DNA of 64,000 bases, from NCBI GenBank assembly GCA_015143295.1, contig CM026560.1, positions 1,738,501 through 1,802,500 on the forward strand. The letters are read 5' to 3'. Source of the stretch: Tetracentron sinense (lineage: Eukaryota; Streptophyta; Magnoliopsida; Trochodendrales; Trochodendraceae). The notes beneath the pieces are model-generated. The model worked only from the letters and a program-made list of their open reading frames with translations. It searched no databases and was not told where the DNA came from. Of this stretch, positions 1 to 13,116 are shown piece by piece. Within the stretch, counting starts at the first letter, position 1. Every line of letters starts with the position of its first letter. The translations under genes were made by a program, and so were the position numbers.

Positions 1-2155
1 CTCCTCTTGTTCTCTCGCCGGCGACAGAGAGTTAATCTCTCTCCCTATTTTCGACATCAAAGGAGATGTGAAGAAGAAATCTCAAGTCATTATCACCAGC
101 CCTCCTTCCGATCAACTCTCGTCAGCGAACTTGGACGCTCCATTGCCGGCAACGGCAAGCTCCGATCATCTTCTCCAGAACGCCAAGCTGCCATTCCCAC
201 AATATTTCAGATCTGATTCCTACCTAGTTTCCTCTCCGGCGATGGTAGCTCCGGCGATTTGATCTTTGGTGAGGAGAATCTCATTACCGATCACCATCTC
301 TAGCAATTTCATCCCAACTCCAATCATCCATTTCAGTTCAAGTCCAGCTCAATTCAGTTTCTATTCTCTTGTTCACACCTAAGGAGCAATCCATCTCAGA
401 TAATCGGTCCTACTATTCCAGCCAACGTTTGATAGGCCAGTTCAGTAGCTTACCAACACTCAGATCTTCCGCCTCCGGCCAGTGACCATTTCTGACCTTT
501 TGTTTTTATTATTTGTTTTTTTAATCCATTGTTTTGCGGGCTGAGTAAGTGAGAGAGAGTCCATCTGGCAAGAGCAGCAGCCCTAATCCTTCTTCCTTCC
601 ACCCATCCGGTCAGGTATGCTCTATCCCTCTCATAATTCTTTCCTTCGTTTTCTCCTTTTTGCACTTGTGTGGTTTGCAGTGTATGTCTGTGTTTTGTTT
701 TGATCGAGCCAATTTAAATAAGATTAGAATCTGTTTGAACACAGTCTTATTCAAAACCAGAATTCGGTTGTGTGCAAAATTTGAGTTCGGATAGGTTCTG
801 ATTAAAAACCAGGTTGCATATTCTTGCTCGAGGCCCTTCTCCCTTTGTGTTCGAATATTTCTTTGAGAAGGTTGAGCTCTCTCACATGGCCTTTCCTCGG
901 TAATCTTGATTCTAGTAACTGAGCTAAAATTGATTGACTAGTTTTCTCCATTGGTTAATTTAGTTTTGGCACAGTGGCTTTAGCTTGGTCTTGGCTCGAT
1001 CTTGGGTTAATTTCTGACCTTGGTTTAACTCTTGCTTTGACATGAAATTTATTGTGTCTAGCCTATTTTATTGAGAGCAGATCTGGTTAACTGAATCATT
1101 TTTAGTTGGGCTTGACCTCTCTTTTGTTGCTATTGAGCCAAAGTAGATTGACTAGATCCATCAGTCAACTGGCTTTGGCACAATAATCTCCATTTGGTCC
1201 CACTAGATCTCATTTAGTTTTAACCCTCAGTTAATTTCTTATTTGAACCAAATCTGTTTTCAGTCTCTTCTGTTGGATTAAAGCCAATTTACTAAATTTC
1301 ACCATAGATCAATTGGCCTTAGCACATTAGTTGATCCCGGCCTAGTTGCTCTCAAACCTTGGTTAAAATATTTGTTGTGATGTGTAATTTGTTTCTTTAA
1401 TCCATGTATATATGTGCAATTATAGGAATGGGCCTTATTTTCTTTTTGCCTACCTTGGGCATCTAGGTTCGTTCTTGACTAGTTAAACTTGCCAAAATTA
1501 AAAAATACAAAAAAATCGAAAAATACAAAACAACAAAAACATTCAAAAAACCCACAAAATTCAAAAAGGACCTACCCTAATAAATGAACGCCCCCTAGAG
1601 CTCCCCCACGAGCACCTAGCCACGCAACCGTCTCCCGGAATGAGATTCATAAATCTCAATTCTGCATCCCCCCAACTCAAACACGAGTTGGAAGTGACCA
1701 CACTCCGAAACGAGTATAAAAACAATCACCACCCCGAACTACTATTAGGGTCTGATTCCGACTAACCGGATAAGTAGGCAGCCCAAACCAGGGTTCGACC
1801 CCAACCAAAAATAAAATTTTTACACCCCATATTGATTTGTGTTTGATTAGCAAAATTAATAATTATTTAGGAAATTTTAAGTGATTTTAAATGTTTGGCT
1901 TGGACCTAATGAGTAGGTTACCATCATTGGATGGAGGTCCTGGGGTGCCTAACCCCTTCCCCAGGACCTAAAGGGATCTCTTACCTAGACTACTCTGGAC
2001 CGTAGACCCCCTTATTTTGGATTATCTCGGGATCCTACTTCCCCTAAGTAGGTGGCGACTCTTAGAATAAATGTAGCGATATTCCTCTACTCTCAGACCT
2101 TATCTCGACACTTAGAGTTGAGAGGGGAGGAAGGGCGGTAAATTTAGGTGTTTAC
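1..2155. mobile_element. Partial LTR of a Gypsy-type retrotransposon (window starts inside it)
   Basis: The segment has no sustained coding frame. It ends in GGTGTTTACA, the usual CA-type LTR terminus, exactly where a copia gag on the opposite strand begins. The stretch at about 1740-1800 (a 'gtaggcagcccaaacc' phrase) and the purine-rich run at about 2115-2140 resemble U5 regions of plant Gypsy LTRs. The short ORFs near 7-262 and 549-794 have no recognisable domain. The left LTR boundary is outside the window, so I cannot say whether this is a solo LTR or part of a full element, or which strand it is on. The join suggests insertion into the older copia element. Confidence 0.5.
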
Positions 2156-3044
2156 AGTCGGCAAAAAGGCATTTGGAGACTACACAAATAAATTCTTGTC
2201 TCCCACTATTGCTTCTTCTTCTACTGGCATTATTCTTTTGGTGTTGTGGGCAATCATACTTAAAGTGACAGGGCTTACCACAGTTAAAACAGTTTCCTTT
2301 TGGCCCATCAGGTCTAGGCTTATGATGAAAAGATTTCTTCCCCTTATTCTTGAAATTTTATTATATTTTGAAAAATCTTTCTTAAACGAATTTTTTGTTT
2401 TGATCTTTGTTTCTTCTTGAACAATCATTAATTCATTTTTCTTGTTTTTGTTCAAATGTTCTTGTTCAAGAGCCAATTTCAATGGAAGATCTATCAAATT
2501 CAAAGAAGTACCACTAAGATGAAGGGCCGAAGCAACCATTGACCAAGACGGAGGGAGACTACTAAGGATGTTTGAAATTTGCATTCTTTCATTAATAGGA
2601 TTCCCTACAACTTATAAATCTTGAGCCATTACCATCATTTTGTTGATGTGCTCAACAAGATTTTCTTCTTCTTTTATTTTAAAAGAGTTATATTTTTGTA
2701 AGAGCAATTGAATATGAGCTTCAGAAATGGTGTCATATTTTTTAGAAATAGCCTCCATCATAGTTTTGGTTGTTTTATTACTTTCAAATACCTTAATTAA
2801 ATCATTTTCCATAAAAAGCAAAATAGTTGTCTTAGCAATTAAATCATCATTCTTGAAATTTTTCTAATTTGGCATTTTCTTCTGAAGTGGGTTTATCTCC
2901 TAAACTTGGTGGGTCTATGGTCAAAACATAATGAATTCTATCTTATATTAACAAATACTTAATTTTTCTTTTCCACATATCATAGTTTAGACCATTTAAT
3001 TTTTCAAGTTTAGATAACTCACTCATTACAGCCCTACTTGCCAT
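2156..3044 (-). pseudogene. Copia gag, degraded
   Basis: Translation from the ATG at 3042-3044 begins MASRAVMSELSKLEKLNG and continues with the tryptophan-containing 'YDMWKRKIKYLL' segment typical of copia Gag. An in-frame TAA follows, then a frameshift near 2840. The second part (2612-2821) holds the 'ENDLIKVFESNKTTKTMME' region of the UBN2-type gag domain. The third part (2180-2584), after another stop, carries the S-L-P-P-W segment. A further frame change near 2330 reveals a CCHC zinc knuckle (CFNCGKPCHFKYDC). Reading breaks off just before the protease motif expected next. In an intact element the protein would form the virus-like particle. This copy cannot make it. Confidence 0.8.
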
Positions 3045-3791
3045 ATTTTATGAAAATAAACGTTTTACTAATTTAATCTGCCTATAGTAAATAAAATAAA
3101 GGAGTTTAGAATTTCTGACCAGATTATAACCGATGGTGTTACTGTTTAATATGGTGAAGCCGTTGCTTGGTTGATTTTCCTTGCCGTTGACAGAGTGCAA
3201 TTAAAATTGTAGCCGAGTGAGAGAAGGACACAAAGAGCAATAAAGTAGCCGGCGGTTTTCTCTCACCGCCAAAATTTCTGCAACCCCGAATAGAGTATTC
3301 CCTAAGAAATATCTCTTCAAAAGCTGGTTTGTGTACAGCTCAATGGATAAAAAACAGTGGGTATAAACCAATATTCTTCTCAAAATTCTGCAATTTCATA
3401 ATATCCAAAACTTTGCCTTCCAAATAAAGTAACCCAACAAAGAAAGTCAAAGAAGGTTTTTGGGCCTCGTGAAAACACCTCCTTTTGCTATTGTTGTTTT
3501 CTTCACAAAATATCTCCAAAAGCTAATACACATATATTAGCTTCACACAATAGCAAGTCTCTCTTCTTCTTCTTCAACCGAGTAGTAAGAAATAAGCCAA
3601 GACTTTCTTTCAACAGACGCTCTCCCAACGATTACAGATGAAAAAAATGGCAGCTCCAAAATCTAAAGGTACAAAAGGTCTGAATTTGTTGCGTTGTTTC
3701 TTTTCCCTCAAAAAATTTCTGCTGCCACTTAGAAGAGATTGATTCACGGCAGCCAAAGAAGGAGCGCACTAGATCGCTCACCCAAAACCTT

Positions 3792-3803
3792 GCTCTGATA
3801 CCA
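3792..3803 (-). other. Primer binding site, initiator tRNA-Met type
   Basis: On the minus strand this reads TGGTATCAGAGC, the standard complement of the 3' end of plant initiator tRNA-Met. It lies one base inside the LTR terminus at 3805, which is the expected position for first-strand priming. Confidence 0.9.
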
Positions 3804-3804
3804 G

Positions 3805-4109
3805 TGACGGAAACAAAATTGAAAGAAAAGAGTCGCCGTGAGGCTAGGTGTCGCAACTCGAGGGTTTCTCAAACAGGAGCTTTTGAGATCACAGATCGTA
3901 ATTTTTTTTTTTTTTTTGAGTGATAAACTCTTGGGGATTTATCCCCTTTTATAGATCTTAACACTGTAACCTCCTCCTGGATTTCCTCTGTAGTTGGAGA
4001 CGAAATGGGAAGGTAGTAATGCCATTGGTAACGCCTCAACGGCTCTTGGAACACCGGTGGTGTAACGCTTCAACGGCTCTCTCTTGGCCACTGTTAGAAT
4101 ATGCTAACA
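3805..4109 (-). repeat. 5' LTR of the truncated copia element
   Basis: On the minus strand the segment starts TGTTAGCATATTC, a common copia LTR start, and ends CA one base before the primer site. It holds a TATA box. The length of 305 bp fits small copia LTRs. No second LTR is in the window for comparison, so the outer edge at 4109 rests on the TGTTAG start alone. Confidence 0.65.
3945..3954 (-). promoter_or_regulatory. TATA box in the copia LTR
   Basis: The minus strand reads CTATAAAAGG, close to the plant TATA consensus, in the middle of the 305-bp LTR where the U3 promoter is expected. Confidence 0.55.
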
Positions 4110-7017
4110 CCTTGGGTCATTGGCTGGACTGATGGAATTCTTCTTCACAGAGGCACCATCAAGCATGAGATCTTTGGCCACAGCTGTCTTCGGTTCTGGA
4201 ATCAATAGTCAACAGTTTCACGGGTAACTCACGGCACACACCATGGCTCTCTTGTAGCAACTTGAATCATTATCAGCTTGAGCGTTTCTACTGGCTGATG
4301 TGCATATTAAGTGGATTGAATTTCTTGCACTATCTCTTCTGAGCCAAATGGTATAGGTATAGATCAATGAGGCCTGGTAACTAGAGGAGTTTAGATCTTT
4401 ACAAATGGAAATTAAGCTGTGCATACCTTCTTAGGTGACCGCTTCTCCATGTAAGAAAACTCCATTGGCGGTAGATATATGTGATGATTAACGGTTCTTC
4501 CTTGCCTGTCAATGTGAGAGAGAGAGCGAGAGTCTATATTGGCTTATTAAATCACAGATCAGTCACAATATCGGGTCTTCTACCCTTATTTGTACTAATC
4601 ATATATCTTATAACAATTCTTGCTTGTATTATTCTCTTTTCCTTTCCCGTTTTACATCTTGTGAGAGTACGGGTTATAGATATTATATTTGGACTTGCAA
4701 CTGATGAGCTGTTCTGTAAAGGCTTCATATTGTTCTCTACAAGTATGAAGCAGTTCGAAGTAGCGCAAATCAATGACGTGCATCCTTAGAGGAATACCCA
4801 CTAGCAAGGAAATATTTATAAGAAAACAATCGAATAATAGAAATATCTATCGATAAATGCTGAGAGCAACAAATTTACTGTTTATTAGAAGTATTGTTGA
4901 GAAATGAAGAAAGAGTTTCATGTTAGAGGAACAATACGAGACAAGTATGTCGTATCCTAAATCATAATGGATTCTCACCATGAATATGGGTAAGTCATAA
5001 GTTGTACCCAATGATTGCAAAATCAGCTCCACTAATGGAGCCTGGGTGAAACAAAACAGTGTTTACAAAAAATACAGCCAATGATTCCATGGTCTCCTTT
5101 ACCGATAATGACTCCTCTTAGATTTCCTGCAATGTTTTAGCCTCTGAAACTGCTAATTTGTGAAGAAAGTAGAGAAGCTATGGAGAGGAAAAAGCTTGGT
5201 GAGATTGTAGAAATGAGAGAAAATCTCATACACCCATAGATGGCTCGAGCACTTTCACCGAGAATCTGCAGGATTCTACTCAGAATCCTGAATCTGGGCC
5301 GAGGTGGAAGAACTCTGCATTGAAACTAGTAATAAAAGAAGTTTTGAAGAGGTGAAGGATAGAGTGTTGGGACTAGAGAAAGAGCTGTTGCAATGGGCTA
5401 ATTGTGAGGAGCTTAAAAGGGATATGTTCTTGGAGGAATCCACCTTTGTCAAGTGGTGTAAAACGCTTCCTGGCCAACATAGATCAGGTTCTTGCATAGC
5501 AAGACTCGTGGATGGGGAAGGAAGAAACCTTCCTAGTTTCGGTTAGACACATCAAATGCTTGTATCTGATCTTGATTATAGTTATGAAGTTTATGACTGT
5601 TTAAGCTCTAAAACTAATTGTTCCTCTTCATGTTTAGCAAATAGATTACACTATTTAGACAGTTTTCAGTTGCAATTTACATTAAGTCCTCTTGTAAAAG
5701 AACCTCCAAAATTTCAAGAGGGACATTCGTTGTCCTTGAATGATATAGAACAGGTAGCCGATCAGTTTCTCAAATTTCTTGGACGGATGATAGCTAAAAA
5801 ATAATAATCGGACAAGGACAGTAGGGCAGTCCTAGGATTCCTACAAAACATATGTTTGATGAGTTTTCGTTAAGCTATCCAAGAGTTCTTGGCTTAACCT
5901 GGAAGGTCCAGATCGGTTGAATGGTATCCATGTCCTTAATACAGCTTGAGGGAAGTATCCACGTCCCCATATACCTGGTTTATGTCACAGTGGCCTGGTT
6001 TCCCAGTTGGCTCTGATCTGTACAACAAACATTTTATAAAACTAAGAGAAAATATGCTGTTTTAAAAATTAGTTAAAAAAGAAAGTTTATGTAATGCCTC
6101 TGCAGCTCTGCTGTATAAAACTCATGCTCTCAGTTGTGTCTCAACTCTCAAGGTAGGAGCAGAAACATATGAAATTTCTGCTGCGGATGAGTTTGCAAGA
6201 ACCAGTTGTTTTCAGTCTTGAATTGCAAGATGGATCTAACAGATTGTTAAAGATTTTAATAGCATGCCTGTTTGTTGGCAGAATAAAATCTATTGTTGTT
6301 GGCAATAAAAGAAGGGTGGTATCAGTGGGTGAAACTACAAAATATCATAGTCAGATCTAATCCTCACAAGTTGCATAAGTCCTCCCTGAAGTAGTATACC
6401 GATACCAAAATACCACATGGTAAGTGTCGCTCAACAGCCACAAATAAAATTTCTCACTGAATTATGGCACAATTGAGGAAGAAATCACACTAATCAAAAT
6501 TTGCCATGTCCAATATCCAAGAATTTTAGTCACAAAGCATTTCAAAACCAGATGGCATCTGATGTGAATCAGCATTACACACAAATGCCCGCTCTTTTGA
6601 TTTCCCACCTGAACAACAAAATAATAAAGAGGAAAATTTGATGACCAACACAGAATAATGGTCATTCCCTGCACAATGTACATACAAAGAATGAAAACTA
6701 GAGAGAGAGAGAGAGAGATCAGTCAATAAAAACTTATCAGATACTAGAAAGAAAGGAAGAGAAGCAAAAAAAGAAGAGTATAGCCCAAGAAAAAACTCTG
6801 CACAGAAATAGGAAGAAACTCTATTCATCATCCATTCATTTGTTGGGCTATTCAATAAATATTGCCCCAGCAAAAACAAAGTCTCTTCAAATGTACTTTT
6901 AGCTCTGTGGAGGAACTCCACCACTGATGGAGCCCCCACTTTAAATAATTCCACATCCCTTTCAAACAATCAGCACCACCTAATGGCATAAGCTTGGGGA
7001 TGATGCAAAATAGAACT
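4110..7017. other. Stretch with no recognised gene
   Basis: No known domain, RNA gene or element boundary could be found. The longest open stretches are 5304-5546 (plus, 80 aa, charged, with some coiled-coil character in its first 40 residues), 5556-5804 (plus, 82 aa) and 6526-6969 (minus, 147 aa, ending in a hydrophobic tail). None has a match I recognise. The 5304 ORF has a vague likeness to the region before the RT domain of plant LINEs, which is not enough for a call. Codon and base use look like the non-coding surroundings. A short GA microsatellite lies at about 6700-6718. Confidence 0.4.
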
Positions 7018-7138
7018 GAAGTTTATTAACAACTGAAGTTTCCAATTAAATACATTTAGGCAATTGAAGTTCCCCATTAAATACACTTAGGCAACTAAAG
7101 TTCCCCATTAAATACACTTAGGCAACTAAAGTTCCCCA
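7018..7138. repeat. Tandem repeat, unit about 37 bp, about 3 copies
   Basis: The phrase 'ttccccattaaatacacttaggcaactaaag' recurs with few changes. The last two units are nearly identical and the first has diverged. Confidence 0.85.
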
Positions 7139-7367
7139 TAACAGAGGACTTGGGTACGCCGGAATTGGGGTCGCCGGAATGGTCTCTGGGTTGGAGGGTT
7201 TTTCCTCTCTGGTTTGCTTGAGATTTGAAAAAGAGGGAGAAGAGAGAGAGAATTGAGTTTGGCGCTCATTTTTTGGGGTGTAATGGCTTAATACCCCCCA
7301 AACAAAAGCTAGGCCGTTGGATCTTTTTAATATGACGTGTCTTGCTTGGATTAGAACACATCAGGGT

Positions 7368-8990
7368 AAAAAAAAGCCCTTGACTTGGTGCCTTAACAAT
7401 GTCCTTCTTAGGGCCCAAATCAGTGCAGTCCCAATTTGGAGTGAGGTCAGACACCTAAGGTGCAATTCTGGTAGGAACTCCTTTCAAAATATCAAAAGTA
7501 GGTCAACCGTGCAAAATAAGGATGTAACATGGACTAAGCTTCCATATACCCTCAACAAAGGAGTGCTAAAGTCTTGAAAGAATCTCAACTGACCTGAATT
7601 GAAGAACACATTACCTCTCAATGGCTGTGAGCAATTTAGGGCAGAGGCTACAAGACAAAAACATGACAATCCAACTTCATTCCTATAATCCTTATGAAAA
7701 CTGCATTACCTTATCAAAGTCCATGCCCATGATTAGTATATCTTCTTTGAGTACCCAAAAAATGAATTAATTCTACCCAAATATATATATATCAAATCTC
7801 TGAACAAGATACCTAAGTGAAAAGAAGGGGCATCAAAGAGAGCAATGAATTGATCTGAGAGCTGAGTAATTCTAACAGAAAAACCTTAATGGAAAGAGAT
7901 TATAAAAGTATACTAGCCTCATTTTCCACAGGCAAGCTCCAAACCAGTATTGGAAGTCTCAAATGTTACAACCAAAATGAAGACAGAATAACATAGCCTA
8001 GAAGGGACTAGGGAGAGACACCACCCTTGTAATCGCACTGGACAAGGACAAGATACCTATCAAAGAGAGCAATTATCTGGCTATTTGATCCCATAAAAAA
8101 TTGTTCTTTTCTATTTAATGATCTCACTCTTCACAAAATAATTATTGGAAACTTTTAATATGGGTGAAATGAGTACAAAACATCATATCCTACAAGGGAG
8201 AGACCATTTCAGGACCCTTACTAAGCTGTTCTAGGTTTCACATGAAGACTATTCACATCCTGCCCACTGAATAAACAACATCTAAAGATGATAATATGGA
8301 AGCTAGTGAATTCTCTCCTCAAGATCCATCTTGCAGTCCAATCAACTCTACCTATTTTCCCCCGCAGAGGTGATCCACCTTAAGTGACCTTTTGCAGTAC
8401 TTCTCTAGTGCAACTTATGTACCAATCTAGACAGAAATTGCAGTTCTTATGGAGCTCATACTGTTAGCAAAAGAGACAACCCTTGGACTATATGATTAAA
8501 ACAGGACCTGAAAGTGAGAAATTGAATGTGTTCCATGGAACAGCACTAGACATTTTCTCTGCAAGTACTCATTGATCTGAAAGCAGATCCCAATCTTCGC
8601 CAAAGCTACTTGTAAGGAAAATCCCTCTATGGGGTACAAAGTTTAATAATTCCTTCTCTCTTATCCCCTCAGTTCCCATACTTTCATCAACAAAGTGAAC
8701 AATGATTCTTTGCATCCTTATAGAGTGAGAAATCTACCAAACTAAAGAAAGACTGATTAGAAAAGGAAAACAAAATCTGGAATCTTACGAAGTTTGAGTC
8801 AGTGTTATCGTTTCTATGCTGGTAGTCTTGTAATATGCTTAATATGAAGAAACAAATTACTTGCTTTAATCAGTAACCACATGCAGGATATCATCAATAA
8901 CATGTCTTCATTCATTTCTAATCAAAGAGACGGAGATAGTCAAATGAAACCTAGAAATTCGTAGGGAGTTTTATAGCTGTAGTTATTATA
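7368..8990. repeat. Duplicated block A1
   Basis: The sequence matches 9871-11464 almost throughout, with small indels. From about 7638 it also matches 46967-48246. Homology ends around 8990, just after the site where the other two copies carry a hAT MITE. No gene was recognised; the short ORFs 7317-7577 and 7484-7669 are not conserved as reading frames between copies. This is the oldest-looking or most separate of three copies. Confidence 0.85.
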
Positions 8991-9504
8991 ACTAGTTGTA
9001 AAAGTAATCCACGAAAGTAAAACACGCATGACTTTTATTGTTGAGAATTTGAGATGGAAGAAATTTTTGAGTGTAGAATGGGATTAGCATTCCTCTTTTA
9101 GTGAACAAGAAAGTCCCACCAAGACTCCTCTATCCATGGGCCATGGTGCGTCAAACCCTTCAAGCTGATTGGTGGCAATGAAGCAGTATGGCCCACAACT
9201 ATTAGGATTAATGCTGACGCAGATTACACGTAAGGGAATAGGAACATCTTTGACTTTAGCAAAGCTCCATGACAGTGATAATGACAACATAGCAGAAATC
9301 TCTAACTAAAAAACAGGACAAAATAGCAGAAATTGGATTAGCAACAGTCCCAGATAGAGATCAACTTTTGGAAACATTGCGAGAAATAAAGCTTATTGTA
9401 TAGCCGGGTGCATGCGATATAACACAAATAGGGTTGGACGCAAACCCAACATGTGTTATGGGAAACCCCCAAGAAGCGACGCACAGGGCAAGGTCATTTA
9501 GAAA
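8991..9504. other. Spacer between blocks A1 and A2, no gene seen
   Basis: No sustained ORF and no known motif was found. The short frames at 9084-9290 (minus) and 9361-9555 (minus) lack recognisable domains, and the second overlaps the MITE at 9505. Confidence 0.5.
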
Positions 9505-9715
9505 GACATCTGACTGTCTCTGGCAGATGCCAGAGAAAAATGGTCTCGGGCCCACACATCATCTGACATGTGGCAATAAAAAGAGGAGAAGTCATTTCAT
9601 TTTTTCCCCGTGTTTTTTACTTCTCCCCACTTGATATCTCTTCCCTTTTTATCATCGGATGATGTGTCGATGCCCGAGACCCTATTTCCGCCTTCTGCCA
9701 GAGACAATCCAATGC
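9505..9715. mobile_element. Mutator-like MITE (211 bp)
   Basis: The ends are inverted repeats: 'tgtctctggcag' on the left, and the right end is its reverse complement, followed inward by matching 'ggtctcggg' blocks. The element is flanked by the direct repeat catttagaaa (9495-9504 and 9716-9725). A perfect 9-10 bp duplication is typical of Mutator-like elements. There is no coding capacity. It is related to the larger element at 57633-57914. Confidence 0.85.
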
Positions 9716-11464
9716 CATTTAGAAAAGAGGTACGGCATTTGAGTTTTCTTTGTGTAGGAGGAAACTGAAAAAAGGAAATGACAGAAGTATTTAGTGAAAC
9801 TTAACAACAATTGTCTTTGTAATCTAAGACTACAAAAGATCAATAGGATAATAACACATTAGTAAAAAAAAGAAGTCCCCGACTTGGTGCTTTAACAATG
9901 CCCCTTCTTAGGGCCCAAATCAGTGCAGTCCCGATTTGGAGTGAAGTCAGACACCAGAGGTGCGGTTCTGGTAGCGACTCCTTTCAAAATATATTCAAAA
10001 GTAGGTTAACCGTGCACAATAAGGATGTAACCATAACATGGACTAAGCTTTCATATACCCTCAACAAAGGACTGCTGAATCTTGAAAGAATCTCAACTGA
10101 CCTGAATTGAAGAACACATTACCTCTCAATGGTTGTGAGCAACTTTAGGGCAAAGGCTACAAGACAAAAACATGACAATCCAACTTCATTCCTATAATCC
10201 TTATGAAAACTGCTTTACCTTATCAAAGTCCATGCCCATGATTAGTATATCTTCTTTGAGTACCCAAAAAATGAATTAATTCTACCCAAATATATATATA
10301 TATCAAATCTCTGAACAAGATACCTAAGTGAAAGGAAGGGGCATCAAAGAGAGCAATGAATTGATCTGAGAGCTGAGTAATTCTAACAAAAAAACCTTAA
10401 TGGAAATAGATTATAAAAGTAGACTAGCCTCATTTTCCAAAGGCAAGCTCCAAACCAGTATTGGAAGTCTCAAATGTTATATACCAAAATGAAGGCAGAA
10501 TAACATATCCTACAAGGGACTAGGGAGAGACACCACCCTTGTAATCGCACTGGACAAGGACAAGATACCTATCAAAGAGAGCAATTATCTGGCTATTTGA
10601 TCCGATATAAAAATTATTCTTGCCTATTTAACAATCTCACTCTTCACAAAATAATTATTGGCAACTTTTAATATGGGTGAAAAGAGTCCAGAACACCATA
10701 TCCTACAAGGGAGAGACACCATTTCAGGACCCTTAGTAAGCTGTTCTAAGTTTCACATGAAGACTATTCACATCCTTCCCACTGAATAAACAACATCTGA
10801 ATTCCCTCCTCAAGATCCATCTTGCAGTCCAATCAACTCTACCATTCGCCAACAGAGGTGATCCACCCTAAGTGACCTTTTGCAATACTTCTCTAGTGCA
10901 ACTTATGTACCAATTTAGACAGGAAATTGCAGTTCTTATGGAGCTCATACTGTTAGCAAAAGAGACAACCCTTGGACTATATGATTAAAACAGGACCTGA
11001 AAGTGAGAAATTGAATGTGTTCCATGGAACAGCACTAGACATTTTCTCTGCAAGTACTCATTGATCTGAAAACAGATCCCAATCTTCACCAAAGCTGTTT
11101 GTAAGGAAAATCCGTCTATAGGATACAAAGTTTCGTAATTCCTTCTCTCTTATCCCCTCAGTTCCCATATTTTCGTCAACAAAGTGAACAATGATTCTTT
11201 GCATCCTTAAAAAGTGAGAAATCTACCACACTAAAGGAAGACTAATTAGAAAAGGGAAAAAAATATGGAATCTTACGAAGTTCGAGTCAGTGTTATTGTG
11301 GCTACGCTGGTAGTCTTGTAATAGGTTTAAAATGAAGAAACAAATTACTTGCTTTAATTTGTAACCACATGCAGGATATCATCATAACAAGTCTTCATTC
11401 ATTTCTAACCAAACAGATAGTGATAGTAAAATGAAGCCTAGAAATTCTTAACGAGTTTTATAGC

Positions 11465-11832
11465 CAGTGTTACCTAGGCACGTGGTACAGGTGCCCAAGT
11501 GTGCAGGTATCTAAAAGTGTTCAGTACGACAAGCTCTAGAAATCCCAATTCAGCTACACAGACGTATGGATTTTTGAAAATGACTATATATATTATAACT
11601 CAAAAATATAGCTGAATTAATAAGAATAGAGAGGAGGACCACTTGTCCCCGTTTTAAAAAAAAAAAGTATATTCCAAAGTTCTAAGAAAATACTCATATA
11701 GAGAAAACGAGAGAGAGAGAGAGAGAGAGAGTGAGTACGTACTTATTGATCGTCGTTAGTGTTGTGTTATTTTAGTAAGTTTTCTTCAATGTTGCCGAAA
11801 AAGCTACACAACTTCACAAAAGTTCATAGCAA

Positions 11833-11869
<37 letters not shown>

Positions 11870-12005
11870 ATTTTAAAAATAGCATGACATACTTGAAGCG
11901 CTAGCCGTTACGTGCCTAACCATAACACATACCAAGGAGTGTCGTGTCGTGCCATGTTGTCGGCACGTCACAATTTGGAAAAACTGAAGTGCCTAGATAA
12001 CACTG
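11465..12005. mobile_element. hAT-type MITE, CAGTGTTACCTAG family (541 bp)
   Basis: The terminal inverted repeats are CAGTGTTACCTAG on the left and, on the right, its near-complement ending AACACTG. The target duplication is a perfect 8 bp, tttatagc (11457-11464 and 12006-12013), diagnostic of hAT elements. An (AT)n run lies inside at about 11837-11866. The same insertion is present in copy B (48247-48801), and block A1 keeps an unoccupied site (8970-8977). Confidence 0.92.
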
Positions 12006-12328
12006 TTTATAGCTCTAGTTGTTTTGGAATATGTTTCAAGGGGTTTGATTCAGAAAGAGAAAAAACAAGAGAGAGGTATGTAACCTTGATACCAGTAAGT
12101 GCATGTGTCCTTCAATTTTTTCTTTGTTTTTTTATTTTTATGAAAAGAACTGGAGTATTAGTATGAATTATTGTGTCGAGGATAGGAAGGATCCAGTAAC
12201 CATATTCTTGGAGTACATGAAGATTGGGGAGACAATTCATTGTACACCCTTCTCATCCGTATGGAAATAGACTTTCATCCTCTGCATAACCATTTTGTGC
12301 AGCAGAAACCGAGTCTGTGTTTCCACTA

Positions 12329-12476
12329 TGTCTAAGACCTAATTTACCTCTAAACTGCATTGATATGTTTAAGCCCCAGTTTACCTCTAAACTACATTGA
12401 TATGTTTAAGCCCCAGTTTACCTCTAAACTGCATTGATATGTCTAAGCCCAAGTTTACCTCTAAACTGCATTGAGG
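12329..12476. repeat. Tandem repeat, unit about 38 bp, 4 copies
   Basis: The unit 'gtttacctctaaactgcat' plus its flanks is repeated four times. Copy B has three units at about 49138-49247, so one unit was gained or lost after duplication. Confidence 0.85.
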
Positions 12477-13116
12477 TGATAAATCCACATCATCTACACG
12501 ACCACCCCAACACAAAGACTATACTGAATACTGATCAGCAAGACAAGTGATGTGTCTTCTTGACTCTTGCATGGTCATATCCAAGAGCCACCAGTACTGC
12601 AAGAACATCACTACCTAAAAAAAACCCTACTTTTCCTGATGTTGGATCTGGAGTTAAAAAACCATGAGTTTACTCTATTGCATATGTCCATGTCTGACCA
12701 GGGTAAGACTAAAGTAGCAAATTTTGAAATAGAGGAGAAATGCCGATAGACAAACTCTCCCTCCAATTGTGAACATGAATTTTTCAATCTTTTTCCTACC
12801 TGGGCAAAGATCACTGTTAACACATACTCAAAATAGCTCAATCTGTATTTCCAGGTCCATCAAAATGCACCCTAAGGGCCTAAACTACCAAGAGTACTTA
12901 AGATGAGTTGTATCTTTTCAACTGCTTGCCAGATGCACTAAAAAGTGAAATTTCTTCTTGGCCTAGTTAATAACAGAAGGCCTGAAACGCAAGTTGCAAA
13001 ACTCACCATCAAGTAGATGTTTAACAAAATGAAATCAATATGGAGAAAACAAGATGAGAGAATTTCAATGTTAACCTCTATAAAACAAAATTGAAGTGGT
13101 GAAATAACATTCAAAC

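Larger units (their letters stand above)
2156..4109 (-). mobile_element. Truncated Ty1/copia retrotransposon (5' LTR, primer site, gag)
   Basis: Read on the minus strand, the order is a 305-bp LTR (3805-4109), a tRNA-iMet primer site (3792-3803), an untranslated leader and a degraded gag (3044 down to 2156). The element stops abruptly after the gag zinc knuckle, where the Gypsy LTR end lies. Protease, integrase and reverse transcriptase are absent from the window. The rest may lie left of the window or be deleted. Confidence 0.8.

Noticed and set aside
6526-6969. 147-aa minus-strand ORF, the longest in the left unique region
   Set aside because: No family recognised. The composition shifts from polar to Phe/Leu/Ser-rich halfway, as expected of chance translation through a GA/CT-rich tract.
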